Shown here: piece after piece, positions 12,590-24,687 of the stretch
How the letters are laid out: every line of letters begins with the position of its first letter
Position numbering within the stretch: the stretch's first letter is position 1
Origin: Bettongia penicillata ogilbyi
Taxonomy: Eukaryota > Chordata > Mammalia > Diprotodontia > Potoroidae
Direction: 5' to 3'
Assembly (NCBI GenBank): GCA_023548195.1
Contig: JAJHZJ010000061.1
Coordinates: forward strand, 6,340,373-6,404,372
DNA length: 64,000 nucleotides
Notes under the pieces: generated by a model
What the model was told of the DNA's origin: nothing
Seen by the model: the letters and a program-made list of their open reading frames with translations, nothing else
Databases searched by the model: none
Translations under genes and position numbers: made by a program

Positions 12590-12652
12590 ATCTCTGTATG
12601 TGTGTGCATGTGTGTATGTGTGTGCATGCGTGTACATGTGTATGTGTGGTCC
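12590..12652. repeat. Imperfect (TG)n run in the L1 3' UTR
   Basis: TGTGTGTGCATGTGTGTATG-like sequence, interrupted by CA and GC steps, lies about 130 bp past the ORF1 stop. Confidence 0.85.
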
Positions 12653-12782
12653 CACCAACTACCCAGATACTGAAAAGTTTTAAGAGTTAGAAATATTGTC
12701 TTTCCCTGTAGGAATGTAAACAGTTCACTTCTGGTAAGTCCCTTAAGACTTCTCTTTGCTGTTTCCTTTTTCATGCTTCTTC

Positions 12783-13886
12783 TCATTCTTGTGTTTGAGA
12801 GTCAAATTTTCTTTTCAGCTCTGGTCTTTTCATTAAGAATGATTGAAAGTCCTCTGTTTCATTGAAAGACCAAATTTTCCCTTGAAGTATTATACTCAGT
12901 TTAGCTAGGTAGGTGATTCTTGGTTTGAGTCCTAGTTCCTTTGCCTTCTGGAATATCCTATTCCACACCCTTCGATCCCTTAATGTAGAAGCTGCTAGTT
13001 CTTGAGTTATCCTGATTGTATTTCCACAGTACTGGAATTGTTTCTTTCTAGCTGCTTGTAAGATTTTCTCCTTGAGCTGGGAGTTCTGGAATTTGGCCAC
13101 AATGTTCCTAGGAGTTTCTCTTTTTGGATCTCTTTCAGGTGGTGATCGATGGATTCTTTCAATACTTATTTTGCCCTCTGGTTCTAGAATGTCAGGGCAG
13201 TTTTCCTTGATAATTTCATGCAAGATGATGTCTAGGCTCTTTTTTTGATCATGACTTTCAGGTAGTCCCATAATTTTTAAATTGTCTCTCCTGGATCTAT
13301 TTTCCAGGTCAGTTGTTTTTTCCAAGAGATATTTCACATTCTCTTCCATTTTTTCGTTCTTTTGGTTTTGTTTGGTGATTTCTTGGTTTCTCGTAAAGTC
13401 ATTAGACTCCATCTGTTCCATTCTAATTTTGAGAGAACTATTAAATTCAGTGAGCTTTTGAGCCTCTTTTTCCATTTGGCTCGTTCTGCTTTTGAAAGCA
13501 TTCTTCTCCTCATTGGCTTTTTGAACCTCTTTTGCCAATTGAGTGAGCCTATTTTTCAACGTGTTAATTTCCTCAGCGTTTTTTTGGGTCTCCTTTACCA
13601 AGGTATTGACCCGTTTTTCATACTTTTCTTGCATGTCTCTCATTTCTCTTCCCAATTTTTCCTCTACCTGTCCAACTTGCTTTTCAAAATCCTTTTTGAG
13701 CTCTTCCAAGGCCTGAGCCCACCCGCCACCCCCCTGGGGTTTCTGGGGTACTGAGGCCCCGCCCTCCACGTCTTTCCCTGATGGCAAGAATACGTCGTCA
13801 TCTTCGTCAGATCCGAAGGTCGGGATCATTTGCATTTGTTGGAAAAAACTCTCTATAGTCTTATTTTTCTTCCCTTTTCTAGGCAT
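12783..13886 (-). CDS. L1/HAL1 ORF1 protein, intact (367 aa)
   Basis: ORF1p is the trimeric RNA-binding nucleic-acid chaperone of L1 retrotransposons. Residues 1-15 are basic with a TIESFF motif. 25-32 is acidic (SDEDDD) and 40-56 is Gly/Pro-rich. About 57-195 is a long Glu/Lys/Gln heptad coiled coil. About 197-290 is the RRM, opening with DLENRSRRDNLKIMGLPE, with ERIHRS at 243-248 and PRNIVAKFQNSQLKEKIL. About 291-351 is the C-terminal domain (RITQELAASTLRDRRVWNRI; TYLAKLSI; SFNETEDFQSFL). No stop or frameshift interrupts it. The usual C-terminal YPAKL-like motif reads TYLAKL. The length is near that of other L1 ORF1 proteins. The start is the first ATG after the GC-rich 5' UTR. Coding capacity is seen directly; expression is unknown. 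Confidence 0.93.
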   Translation of the reverse strand: MPRKGKKNKTIESFFQQMQMIPTFGSDEDDDVFLPSGKDVEGGASVPQKPQGGGGWAQALEELKKDFEKQVGQVEEKLGREMRDMQEKYEKRVNTLVKETQKNAEEINTLKNRLTQLAKEVQKANEEKNAFKSRTSQMEKEAQKLTEFNSSLKIRMEQMESNDFTRNQEITKQNQKNEKMEENVKYLLEKTTDLENRSRRDNLKIMGLPESHDQKKSLDIILHEIIKENCPDILEPEGKISIERIHRSPPERDPKRETPRNIVAKFQNSQLKEKILQAARKKQFQYCGNTIRITQELAASTLRDRRVWNRIFQKAKELGLKPRITYLAKLSIILQGKIWSFNETEDFQSFLMKRPELKRKFDSQTQE

Positions 13887-14421
13887 TTTCCCAGCCAGTT
13901 ACTTGACTTCTGAGATTCCTTTCCACCCCCACCTGGATCCGCCCAGCTAGTGTTTGGGGTCTGAGATTCAAATGGGCTTTCCGCGGCAGGCGCGGCTGCT
14001 ATTCAATGTCAGCTTAAGTTCTGGTGCTCAGGTGGGGGCAGGGCCGCCTCCCAGGCTCAGTTCCCTCAGGGGCTTTATGCAGAGACTTTCAGGAATGGAG
14101 TGGGTGGGGGTGGGGTGGGGGGCCCACCTCCCAGGCTCAGTTCCCTCAGGGGCTTTATGCAGAAGCCTTCAGTAATAGAGCGGGGTGGGGGCAGGGCCGT
14201 CTCCCAGGCTCAGCTCCCTCAGGTTTTATGCAGAAACCTTCCGTAATGAAGATCCTGCCTGCTGTTGGGGGATTCCTGAGTCCCGGGCCGCTGCCGCCTC
14301 AGCCACCGCCCACCCCTCTGCCTCCGCCGCTTCCTGCCCCCGTCTCTGCCGCCGCTGCTTCCTCCCGAGGGGGCCCGAGCCACGGAGACACTCTACTCCC
14401 CTCCTCCAGCCCAGCCTCTCT
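13887..14421 (-). promoter_or_regulatory. 5' UTR / probable internal promoter of the HAL1-type element, with tandem units
   Basis: It is the most GC-rich and CpG-rich stretch in this part of the window (14280-14400 is almost all G/C). Three diverged tandem units of about 73-80 bp lie at roughly 14035-14107, 14108-14182 and 14183-14255. Each carries CTCCCAGGCTCAG, CCCTCAGG and TTTATGCAGA. Repeated GC-box-like GGGGCAGGG and GGGGTGGGG motifs suggest Sp-type binding. L1 5' UTRs commonly act as internal promoters; activity of this one is inferred. Confidence 0.7.
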
Positions 14422-14437
14422 GAATCACAGAATTTTA
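14422..14437. repeat. Target-site duplication, right copy (ORF1-only L1)
   Basis: GAATCACAGAATTTTA is identical over 16 bp to 11737-11752. Confidence 0.95.
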
Positions 14438-14600
14438 AAGATAGCTATGTTAGCATCTATTTTATTTTAAAGATTAGGAAACTGAGGCTCTGAGAAGTTA
14501 ATTCATCTGGACAAGGTCACCCAGCTAGTTTGTGACAGAGAAGGAAAAAGAACCAAATGGTCCTCTCAGCCCAGCATTAAATTCATTATACTAGAATTAT
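14438..14600 (-). mobile_element. MIR3 remnant interrupted by the HAL1-type insertion
   Basis: Reverse MIR3: ATTAGGAAACTGAGGCTCTG, AAGGTCACCCAGCTAGTTTG. Its 3' terminus (the GAATCACAGAATTTTA target) became the target-site duplication. Confidence 0.8.
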
Positions 14601-14721
14601 TTTCTAACATGTAAACATCTATACCAATCAGCTCCAAGAGATCTGAAGAAAGCTTAAATGAAAGGCATAGCTCTAGATTTGAGGAAAAAACATCTATGTG
14701 CCAAAATGTTGATATAAGTAT

Positions 14722-14925
14722 CATAGAATTACAGAATGTTAGAGTTAGAATTCAGTCACTGAATTCAATTCTCAAATATCTATCTTATAGATGAAGAAAG
14801 TGAAAGCCACAGAAGGAAAAGAAATTGGACAGGGTCACAGAGGTGGTAAATGGCAATGTTGAGCTTAGAATCAAGGTCATCCGATGGCAAATCCAAAGCT
14901 TGTTCTACTACTTGTCAGACTCTAA
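14722..14925 (-). mobile_element. MIR3 remnant
   Basis: Reverse MIR3: AGAATTACAGAATGTTAGAG, GATGAAGAAAGTGAAAGCCA, GGGTCACAGAGGTGGTAAAT. Confidence 0.8.
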
Positions 14926-15003
14926 TGGTTTCCTATTCATTCTGCAGGTCTATGGAGCCCAGATATTTATTGGTTACACTGAAAACATGAAAGCCAGTAT
15001 GGA

Positions 15004-15170
15004 ATAGTGCACAAAAAGTCAGGCTTGGAGTCAGGAAGACCTAGGTTTGGATTCACTTAATCTCTTAGGGTTCTAAGCTACATTTTAGTTGACCCATTTT
15101 AGTAGAGGGGGTTTTCTCATTTGGGAGTTCCCTATAATAATCAAATGGTGAGTTCAGTCCCCATCTCTAT
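15004..15170 (+). mobile_element. tRNA-derived SINE
   Basis: GGCTTGGAGTCAGGAAGACC head, TCTTAGGGTTCTAAGCTACA core and a TTTGGGAGTTCCCTATAATA tail. Several internal deletions are present. Confidence 0.7.
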
Positions 15171-17429
15171 CCCTATTGAAAAGATCACCAAACTCAAACA
15201 ACATCAGTGAGGATTATACTACATTCATTCCCAAAGATAACATTCAAAAATAGGGCTAGAGACTCCTCCTTTCTACATATTACAGGGGAACACAATGGAC
15301 CTAACACCAAAAAATGTGCTCCACAATCTAGCACTGTCTAAAAGAAAGAGCACAGCCATCATATAGGGATAAGGGGGCATTGTATTTCTCATCTTTGAAA
15401 CTACATAGGCAGGACAGAGCTTTGTGAAAATATTTCATCTCCTTTTCAATCATGTTGCTGAGAATGTGCAGGATGTACACAGGCATACCTACCTCAAGCA
15501 CTCTGTCCATTATGTATTTACACTGTGTAAAATTAGTAAGGAAACAATACATTTCATGGCAAACTGCTTTGACTTTTAATTGTTTATATATACGGTCTAT
15601 TTGACTCTCTGTCACTTACTTTCTCAATAGTTTTATAGAAAAAAATTGACTAGAAATGCTTTAAGATAATTTACTTCATAAGAGGCTATAATGGTATACT
15701 TAAATTCTAATATTTTATTTTCTTGACAGAGAATGCTGGATTGGGTCAAAGTTAATATCCTGTTAGGAAAAAGATCGTTTTGAGAATACAAAACAACTCA
15801 GAAGCCTGTCCAGGTTATAATTTGCTTCCTAAATTTATTTTTTCAATTAAAGAGTCAATTATCTCCTATCTTTCCCAATTGACCTCTTTATTGAAAAAAA
15901 GAAAATGAAAACCTTTATAACATATATGTGTCATCAAAAACTCAAATTTTTACAGTGGTCATGTCTCCAAATGTACAGGATTCATGCATCCTGGATCTAT
16001 TACCTCTCTCTCAGGAGACCAATAGCATGAGAAGCCATTCACTACTGAAATGGCATCAATAGCAAACATATATATCAACTGGAATTCATTCTCATTACAA
16101 CAGAAAAGTTACAGTCAGACATTTTGCAGTGTTTCTTAGGATGATATTTTGCTGTGTGGGATTGTTTTTTAGCATTTATTTATGAGGTTATTATCTTTAG
16201 TACAGAACTGTTCATGCAAAACCAAAATTAAATGCAAGTCTTCTGCTTCACTTTAATAGTATAGAATAGTCCTCTTAATAGACCTTTCTTTGAGTTCTAA
16301 ATGATTCCTGAGGAACGTTAACTGAAGTTTCTTTCGTCCACTGATGGGAAGTTATGCCTTTAAACCAAACTTTCATCTAGATACAGTGCAATAGGAACCT
16401 GGTGATCTATCTGTGTTCTTAATTGAACTAATGTATACAGTTAAAAAAAATTCTCCTGTTTGCTTACCAGATGTTTCAAACAGCTGGGATTAGTTTTAGA
16501 GCTGCCTGGAAACAGCTGACCTTGGTTGGCTTAAAGTAGAAAAATCAACTCTGCAAGACTGGTAAGGCATTGCCTGGATTAAAAACTTTAATTAGTTCAT
16601 GATTTCCTTTTCCTCTCTAACTTTCTTTATGGGAAGCATGAGAACCAAGAGCAACGTTTAATTAAGAAACATTATTAGGAGATGTCAAATTATTTATTAA
16701 CATTTTTATTATTGCTGTTATCTTTGGCTAGCTCAGATGTCTAACAATGGCTTCACTCATAAAAGGGGCAAAGAGTGGCGAGGTATCCTTATTTAGTGTT
16801 CAAATTCATATCTAGAGGAAGAAGGACTAGGAGAGTTGTAGATACAACCACAAACCTCAATTCCACATTTTTAGTTTCATGGACCCTGTTAAGTTGGGAA
16901 GATGTAGGGATTTGCACAACCTAGTAGGCTTTTACTATCTGTTGAACTGAACTGAGAGAGCTACACTCTTACTAATTGTATTTAACTCTTTTGGTTTTGG
17001 GTTACACTAAACTATTTTAAATGGCTCATCCACTTTCCGTTTTATTTTTGGAAAGGCAGAATTAAAATTTCATGTTGTGCTCCCCTGTTAAACTCTGCGT
17101 GTTTATTTTGCATTTATTTTATATTTATTTTCTGTGAACATTTTATATCCTTTGCACATTTGTCTATTCAGTACTTAGCAGGTCCTGGTAAATAATGCAT
17201 GTTTAATTAAATTATATTCTTATATAAAATATTATATATTATATAATTTACACATTAAGTTATATGCTTATATAAAATATATGCTTAATTAAAAATAAAA
17301 TGCATGTTGATTGATTGATATGGTTCCAGCATGGAAAAAAAATCTCAGCTAAATTTGTAAAACCTTACTCTGTTATTCTGCCTGGGTCACTAAGGTTGGG
17401 AAAAGACAACAATAATGATGATGATGAAG

Positions 17430-17680
17430 ATAACAGTTAATATTTATGTGACACCTGCTTTGGCTAGGTGTGCTAAGTGCTTTACAATTATTATCTCACT
17501 TGCTCCTCAGAACAACTCTGGGAGTTAGTTGCTACTATTATTCCATTTTACAGATAAGGAAACTGAGATAAACAGAGATTAAGTGACTTGCCCATAGTCC
17601 CATAACTAGTAAGTCCATATTTGAACTCAGGTCTTCCTGACTTCCTGACTCCGGGTCCTGACTCTGTCTATTATTCCGTG
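17430..17680 (-). mobile_element. MIR, near full length
   Basis: Reverse MIR: GTGCTAAGTGCTTTACAATT, TTTTACAGATAAGGAAACTG, AAGTGACTTGCCCATAGTCC. Confidence 0.85.
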
Positions 17681-18186
17681 AGCATGAAGAACTTTCCATA
17701 AAGTTTTAGATGATCTGCTATATGATTTAAAAGATTCACAATTTGATTAATGTATATACTACCTCTGTTGATGGAGATCATAACCCTCCACACTTTCTAA
17801 GATGGCCTTTATGAAATGCTATGACCTAAAACATTTATCACTTCGTAGTGGACAACCTGGTGGATAGAATGTAACGGATCTCTCCAAACTTAGCTAGGCT
17901 GGTCCTCAGAGAAGTGACATGTAATCTATTCTTAGGTCTACACTCGAAGCCTTTCCACCTTAGAAAGACCTGCCAGAGCTTAGATTCCACTGGAATTGTC
18001 TTTGATCCCCCAAAGTCACTTTTCACAGAGAGATAATAGAATAGGGCTTGTTTACTACACCAATTAATTATTCACACATAAATATGCGTACATATTTTTA
18101 GCATAACCACATTTAGGAAACATTTAATCTGTTTTTTTCTCTTGATTATCACTGATAATATCTATTAGTCAGGTATTGTACTTATG

Positions 18187-18590
18187 GTTAGTCAGTCAAT
18201 AAGCATTTATTAAGTACCCACTATTATGCTCAGCACTTGGGGATATAGAAAAGCAAAAATCTGTACTCTCAAGGAGCTCATAGTCCGATGGGATAGATAA
18301 CAGTCAGTTATGTACAAACAAAATACACACATACACACATGTATACATGTACAGAGAATATAACACATATACATACACATGTGTATATATGTGTGCATGC
18401 ACAGATATAGATATGATAAATTAGAGAGAATCAACAGAAAGAAGACACTAGAATTAAGGGGGATTGTGAAAACATTCTTATAGAAATTGAGATTTTAGTT
18501 GAGACTTGAAGGAGGCTAGGGGGAAGGAACCCAAGAGGAAGAAATGAGGAGAGAGAATTCTAAGTATGGGGGAACTAGGGTCCATATATC
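18187..18590 (-). mobile_element. L2 3' region
   Basis: Reverse L2: AATAAGCATTTATTAAGTAC, CTCAAGGAGCTCATAGTCCG, TTGAGACTTGAAGGAGGCTA. A microsatellite of (AC)/(AT) steps at 18325-18400 lies inside. Confidence 0.85.
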
Positions 18591-18594
18591 TTAA

Positions 18595-18825
18595 GACAGT
18601 AGACAGAGTACTGGACTTGGAGTCAGGGAGACCTGGGTTCAAATCCCACTTAGACCCTTATAATCTGGACAAGCTGCTTAACTCTCAGTTTTATCAAATC
18701 TAGAATAGGACCAATACTAGTATTTAGCTCACAGGATTGTTGTGGGCACCAAATGAGACATAAACAAGGTACTTTGCAAGCTACAAAATGCAATGTAAAT
18801 GTAAGCTCTGATTATTACTAACATC
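18595..18825 (+). mobile_element. MIR-type SINE
   Basis: Head ACTTGGAGTCAGGGAGACCT / GGGTTCAAATCCCACTT, then GCTCACAGGATTGTTGTGGG and ATGCAATGTAAATGTAAGCT. Confidence 0.8.
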
Positions 18826-18859
18826 ATTAAAAGAAATGCTTAGAGGAAATAACCATTCA

Positions 18860-18957
18860 GAAATAACCACTCTCAAATGGCATAAGTATAAATACATACA
18901 CACATACACATATAAGAAAAAAAAATTTAACTTATACCGTTTGAGAGTGGTTATTTC
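18860..18957. repeat. Inverted repeat with 28-bp arms and 42-bp loop
   Basis: The left arm 18860-18887 (GAAATAACCACTCTCAAATG...) and right arm 18930-18957 (...TTTGAGAGTGGTTATTTC) are reverse complements at 26 of 28 positions. As plus-strand RNA, the two differences are one G-U wobble and one A-C mismatch. The loop is AC/A-rich. Confidence 0.9.
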
Positions 18958-18984
18958 CTAGAAGTATTTATTTTAATGGCATTA

Positions 18985-19080
18985 ATAAAAAATAATTATG
19001 TATATCACATATTATATGTACATATATAACATATGTATATGTATGTATATATGTGTGTACACACACACACACACACTTAT
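18985..19080. repeat. AT and (AC)n microsatellite
   Basis: ATATGTAC/TATATATG steps run into ACACACACACACACACAC at about 19059-19076. Confidence 0.9.
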
Positions 19081-19529
19081 ATATCATCAATCAGTAGAAT
19101 TATTTCCATGTGGTCTAAGAATATAGAAAAACGAAATCATTTGAGTTGGAGCCTCTTCAGTGTCCCTACTAAACACTGTGAATTGAGAACCAAAGCCCTG
19201 AATGATGTATTGATTAAGGATGATCTGGGTCAATCCCCAGGCAGACTTGGTGAGATTACTATGAAGATTAACCCAAAGCAAGCTGTGCTCCCCATCATCC
19301 ATCAGACCCAGCGTGAGAGCCAGTCATGGAAACACTCCATTCAATGTTAGTTCTAGTATGAGCAGTGGGACATAACTGTATGAAAATGGAAAACACCATT
19401 TACATAAGTAGGATTTTGTGTCCAGTACTCCCACAAACATAACAGTTTAATGACTCTAAATGCTCTTTCAAATAAAAATGTAGAACTGTAACTTAATCCT
19501 CTTATTTTCCTTTTTGGGATAGGTTTTTG

Positions 19530-19605
19530 CCTTTTTTTTTTTTAATATGCCTACCACTTGGTGTCTGGTACACAGTAGGGGCTTAATAAATGATAGTTAG
19601 TTGAA
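19530..19605 (+). mobile_element. L2 3' terminus
   Basis: GTGTCTGGTACACAGTAGGG followed by GCTTAATAAATGATAG. Confidence 0.75.
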
Positions 19606-19784
19606 TGACCTTTTGGTTAATGACAATTAAAATGTACAGATAATACGATGATTTCTCTCTAGTGATGTACAGTTACCTATCTGTGTCCTTAGATTTTGGT
19701 TAAAAAAATGATTGTAGTATAATATAGTAGGATATCTGATTTCTCTTTAATCTACTTTTCCTTAGAAATCAGTATTACCAAAAA

Positions 19785-19995
19785 TGGCTAATATTTGTAG
19801 AGTGCTTTAAGGTATGCAGAGAACTTTCCAAATATTATTTCATTTGATCTCCACAACAATCCTTGGAGGTAGGGGATGTTATTATCTCTATTTTACAGAT
19901 GAGGAAACTGAGGCAAACAGCTGTTAAATAACTTGAACACAAGTTAAGGCACAGACTCAGGTCTGTTTGACTCCAGGTCAGTGTTCTCCTCCCTG
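19785..19995 (-). mobile_element. MIR, near full length
   Basis: Reverse MIR: GCTAATATTTGTAGAGTGCT, TTTTACAGATGAGGAAACTG, GACTCAGGTCTGTTTGACTC. Confidence 0.85.
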
Positions 19996-20295
19996 CCCCG
20001 TCTATCTACTATGAGATAGCTGGTATAACCAATAGTGCTGAGTGGGGTTCAATGACTTCTGATTAATGTGCTGAGCAAATTCTTTTGATGTTAGGGAAGA
20101 GATGAAGGCAAGATTTATAAGGATGTACTTTCTTGGAATTGGTAACATTCCACAAGATATGGGCTTGAGGTAGAGCCTGGCAGTCAATTACCCTTGCTCA
20201 ACAACTCTTTCCTGAAAAAAAAAAATGCACTAATTCAGACACCCCTGGATATCTGCTTCCTTTTCCATTGGATGAGACATAATTAAGAGAGAGTG

Positions 20296-20355
20296 GCTAC
20301 TCCAGTGCCTTGTACACAGTAGGCACTTAATTTATTCTTGTTTCATTGAGTTGCT
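20296..20355 (+). mobile_element. L2 3' terminus
   Basis: CAGTGCCTTGTACACAGTAG and GCACTTAATTTATTCTTG. Confidence 0.65.
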
Positions 20356-20548
20356 GAATTTTTAGGTTCATCCTAACTTCTGTAATTGGCCATAGTATAA
20401 ATGTTGGCAACAACTCTTATCCCTTTTTAAAAAATTTATTTGTAATAAAATAAAACTAAATGATAGGTTACATAAACCCATAACCCACCATAAACTGAGT
20501 ATAATATCAATATTCATTCACTCAAAAGTTAGTCCTTATTAAAACTTA

Positions 20549-22204
<1,656 letters not shown>

Positions 22205-24389
22205 TCACATACAAAATATCCAGAGTATCATCTGAACTTGGTCATGGGGGTCAACAAGGGGTAAGAAATCAATCTCAAATCTAACTCAGAAATCAATATA
22301 TGGTATGGCTAAAACACTGAAACATATGAAAATCCATGTTAGCTTGGTACAGTGGTCCATCCAGCCCCAGGGTTCCCAACTAGAGCATGGAAGCAGCCTT
22401 CTATGATGCTGACTTTTAAAAGTTAGGATGTGCCCACCAACCATTGACGATTTTCTTCAACAACCTTTTAACTATATGTTACAAGGATGGCTCTCTTTTG
22501 GGGGGATATATTTGGGAAAAAAAGATATTAATAAAAATAATAAAAAAGAAATATGATAAGCCACAAACTTTGTATCTAAATCCTTAAAGTTATATTTTCT
22601 CAGTTTTTGGATAACAAGTTTAAAAAATTTACTATTTTTTGGGGGGATTGTACTCACTTCTATTCATTCTAAAACTTTTTCCTTTAAACTTTTAGAGATG
22701 TTCATTGGTTCTAGTATTCTGGAATTTCCCTGTCCCTATCCTTCATCATTATAGACCTTGACCATCTTCCTCCACAGACTCTGCTTTCTATACTGAAGTA
22801 CTTATTTTTTCAATCTATCATTGTGCAGAAGTCCTTCTGTCCTTTGTTTATGTTAGATGTACTTTCCTACACCTTTTCCAGTTCTGGGTCCTATGGTGCC
22901 ACAAAATGGAACTATACACAGCAAAGACACATGATGCATAATGCCATTAAATAAATCATCACTATGAGTAAATGTGGATGAATGGAGTCAACTCTCAATT
23001 ACCACTGAAATCCAGTTTCTAGATTATCCACAGCAATCCAAAGGCCTTTTTGCCTTTGTTGCTGGGCTAGGTCCTGGTCCATTTACAACAGAGATGAGAT
23101 AAGATGATTTTTGAGACAAGAACAGATGTGGTGGAGTATGTGAGTATGTGTTTGTAGGGGATGGGGAGAGGAGATACTGCTAACTATACATTTTCTATTT
23201 CATTCTAAAGATAAACGCCCAATTTTCTATCATGGGCTGTGCTTTTTTCCTCAATGTTCAGTTTGCTGCATTGTCCTGGGTGGTAAAATATTTTATTGTA
23301 GGCTTGTAAATTTTGAAATTTATCTGCCAGGATAATTTAATCATTTCCTCCAATGCTCCATGTTATTTTAGGTTAAGGTAAAAGTAAGAGTAATTAAGTA
23401 TCAGAAACACCTCAAGGGCTAGGACAAAATCTCATTGTCACAGGATATATCAGAAAAATCTTCAGGTATTTCATGAAAACATATTGTAAATGTCCATATA
23501 AAATCATTCTTCAATCTTCATTTGAAATGCATGGCACACAAGACTGAACACAATATAACTACTATGAAATTACCTTTTCTTTTGTCTCATTCCTTAATCA
23601 GCCTCATTCTGTTTTTTTCCCCATACAACTTACACCTGCACCTTTCTTTATAATGTCTGCTATAAGGTATAAGAAAATTGCTTTAAAGATTATTCCCTCC
23701 CAGTGGTGCACATATAGTGGGAGCTGTGGGTACAAACCATGTGGACTCAAGCCTCAATTCTAAGCCCCTTTCCAGATGAATGAACAGCTAGTTCATGACA
23801 AGAGAAGTCATTGAACTACTCTGAGCCTCAGATTTCTACCTTAGAGGGTTATTATATGGATGAAATAAATGAATGTATGCACAATCCTTTATATATTATA
23901 AAATTCTATCCAAACATAATTTATCACCTTTCTGGGGAAGTCTGTCTCTTAGGTGACCCCTAAAGTTCAGACTTTTTTTGCGTGTGTTTAATATTCCTAA
24001 CAATCCTAGAAACCCAGACTGCCATTTCTGTTAGTGGCTCAGTAGGGTTGAGCACCTAGGAGGAAGAATGACACAGGGGAACCTATCTGTTGACAAATGT
24101 CATAGGCTGTCGGTCAGTGACCGAGCACAGAGGAAACGCTCAATGAATAATTACTGGTTGAATGATTGACCGCTGGGGTTTATTTTCAGAGTGAAGAGCA
24201 GTGGTAACAGCAGCAGCAGCTGCTAGTTAACATGTTCTATATATACAAAATGTCAAGACAAGTTTGGGTACATTTGTGGGGTCTTTGGCTGCCTTACCTG
24301 ACATTGCTGGTGTGGTCACTGTTTCTGGCCAGCAGATAGAAACCTCAGTCTACCTTGGTGATTACCAGACATGTTTCTAACTACAAATG

Positions 24390-24576
24390 AGGTAGTATGT
24401 ATTATAGAAAGAACACTGGACTAAGAGTTGTAGGTCATCTGCATTCCAGTCTTTATCTTGTCTTAACATCCTATATGACCCTGGGCAAGTCATTGTTACC
24501 ACTATGGCACTCAATCTCCCACCTGTAAAATGGAAGGGCTGAACTTTATCTCTAAGATCCCTTCTATATCTAAGGA
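24390..24576 (+). mobile_element. MIR3, outer layer of a nested insertion
   Basis: Forward MIR3: AGAAAGAACACTGGACTAAG, CCTATATGACCCTGGGCAAG, TCTCTAAGATCCCTTCTATA. Its last bases seem to resume after the hAT-like element (TTCTAAAATTTTAAAATG from about 25460). Confidence 0.8.
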
Positions 24577-24687
24577 AGGGGTTTTTAACCTGAAGTCCAC
24601 GGAGAGATTTCAAGGCGTTCATGAACTTACATGGGGAAAAAGAAATCAACATTTTAATTCTTAATAATATCCAATTAAAATTTGTAA

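Larger units (their letters stand above)
11753..14421 (-). mobile_element. HAL1-type element: L1 derivative with ORF1 but no ORF2
   Basis: This 2.67-kb minus-strand insertion has a GC-rich 5' UTR (13887-14421), an intact ORF1 (12783-13886) and about 1.03 kb of purine-rich 3' UTR. It ends in an A-rich (AAATAAAT)-like tail at 11753-11790. No endonuclease or reverse transcriptase frame exists in the 1 kb after ORF1, and there is no room for one. That is the layout of HAL1 ('half-L1') elements, which need L1 ORF2 protein in trans. A perfect 16-bp target-site duplication flanks it. On the minus strand the nick site reads CTTT|AAAATT, fitting the L1 endonuclease preference. The pre-insertion site is the 3' end of a MIR3. 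Confidence 0.9.

Noticed and set aside
13362..13754. 130-codon open frame on plus
   Set aside because: It is the complement of the intact ORF1 coiled coil; the composition follows from the opposite strand.
13887..14421. Host CpG-island promoter
   Set aside because: The GC-rich block lies entirely within the target-site duplications of the L1 derivative, so it belongs to the element.
14024..14470. Proline-rich open frames on plus in a GC-rich block
   Set aside because: These arise from the antisense of the HAL1-type 5' UTR and its tandem units.
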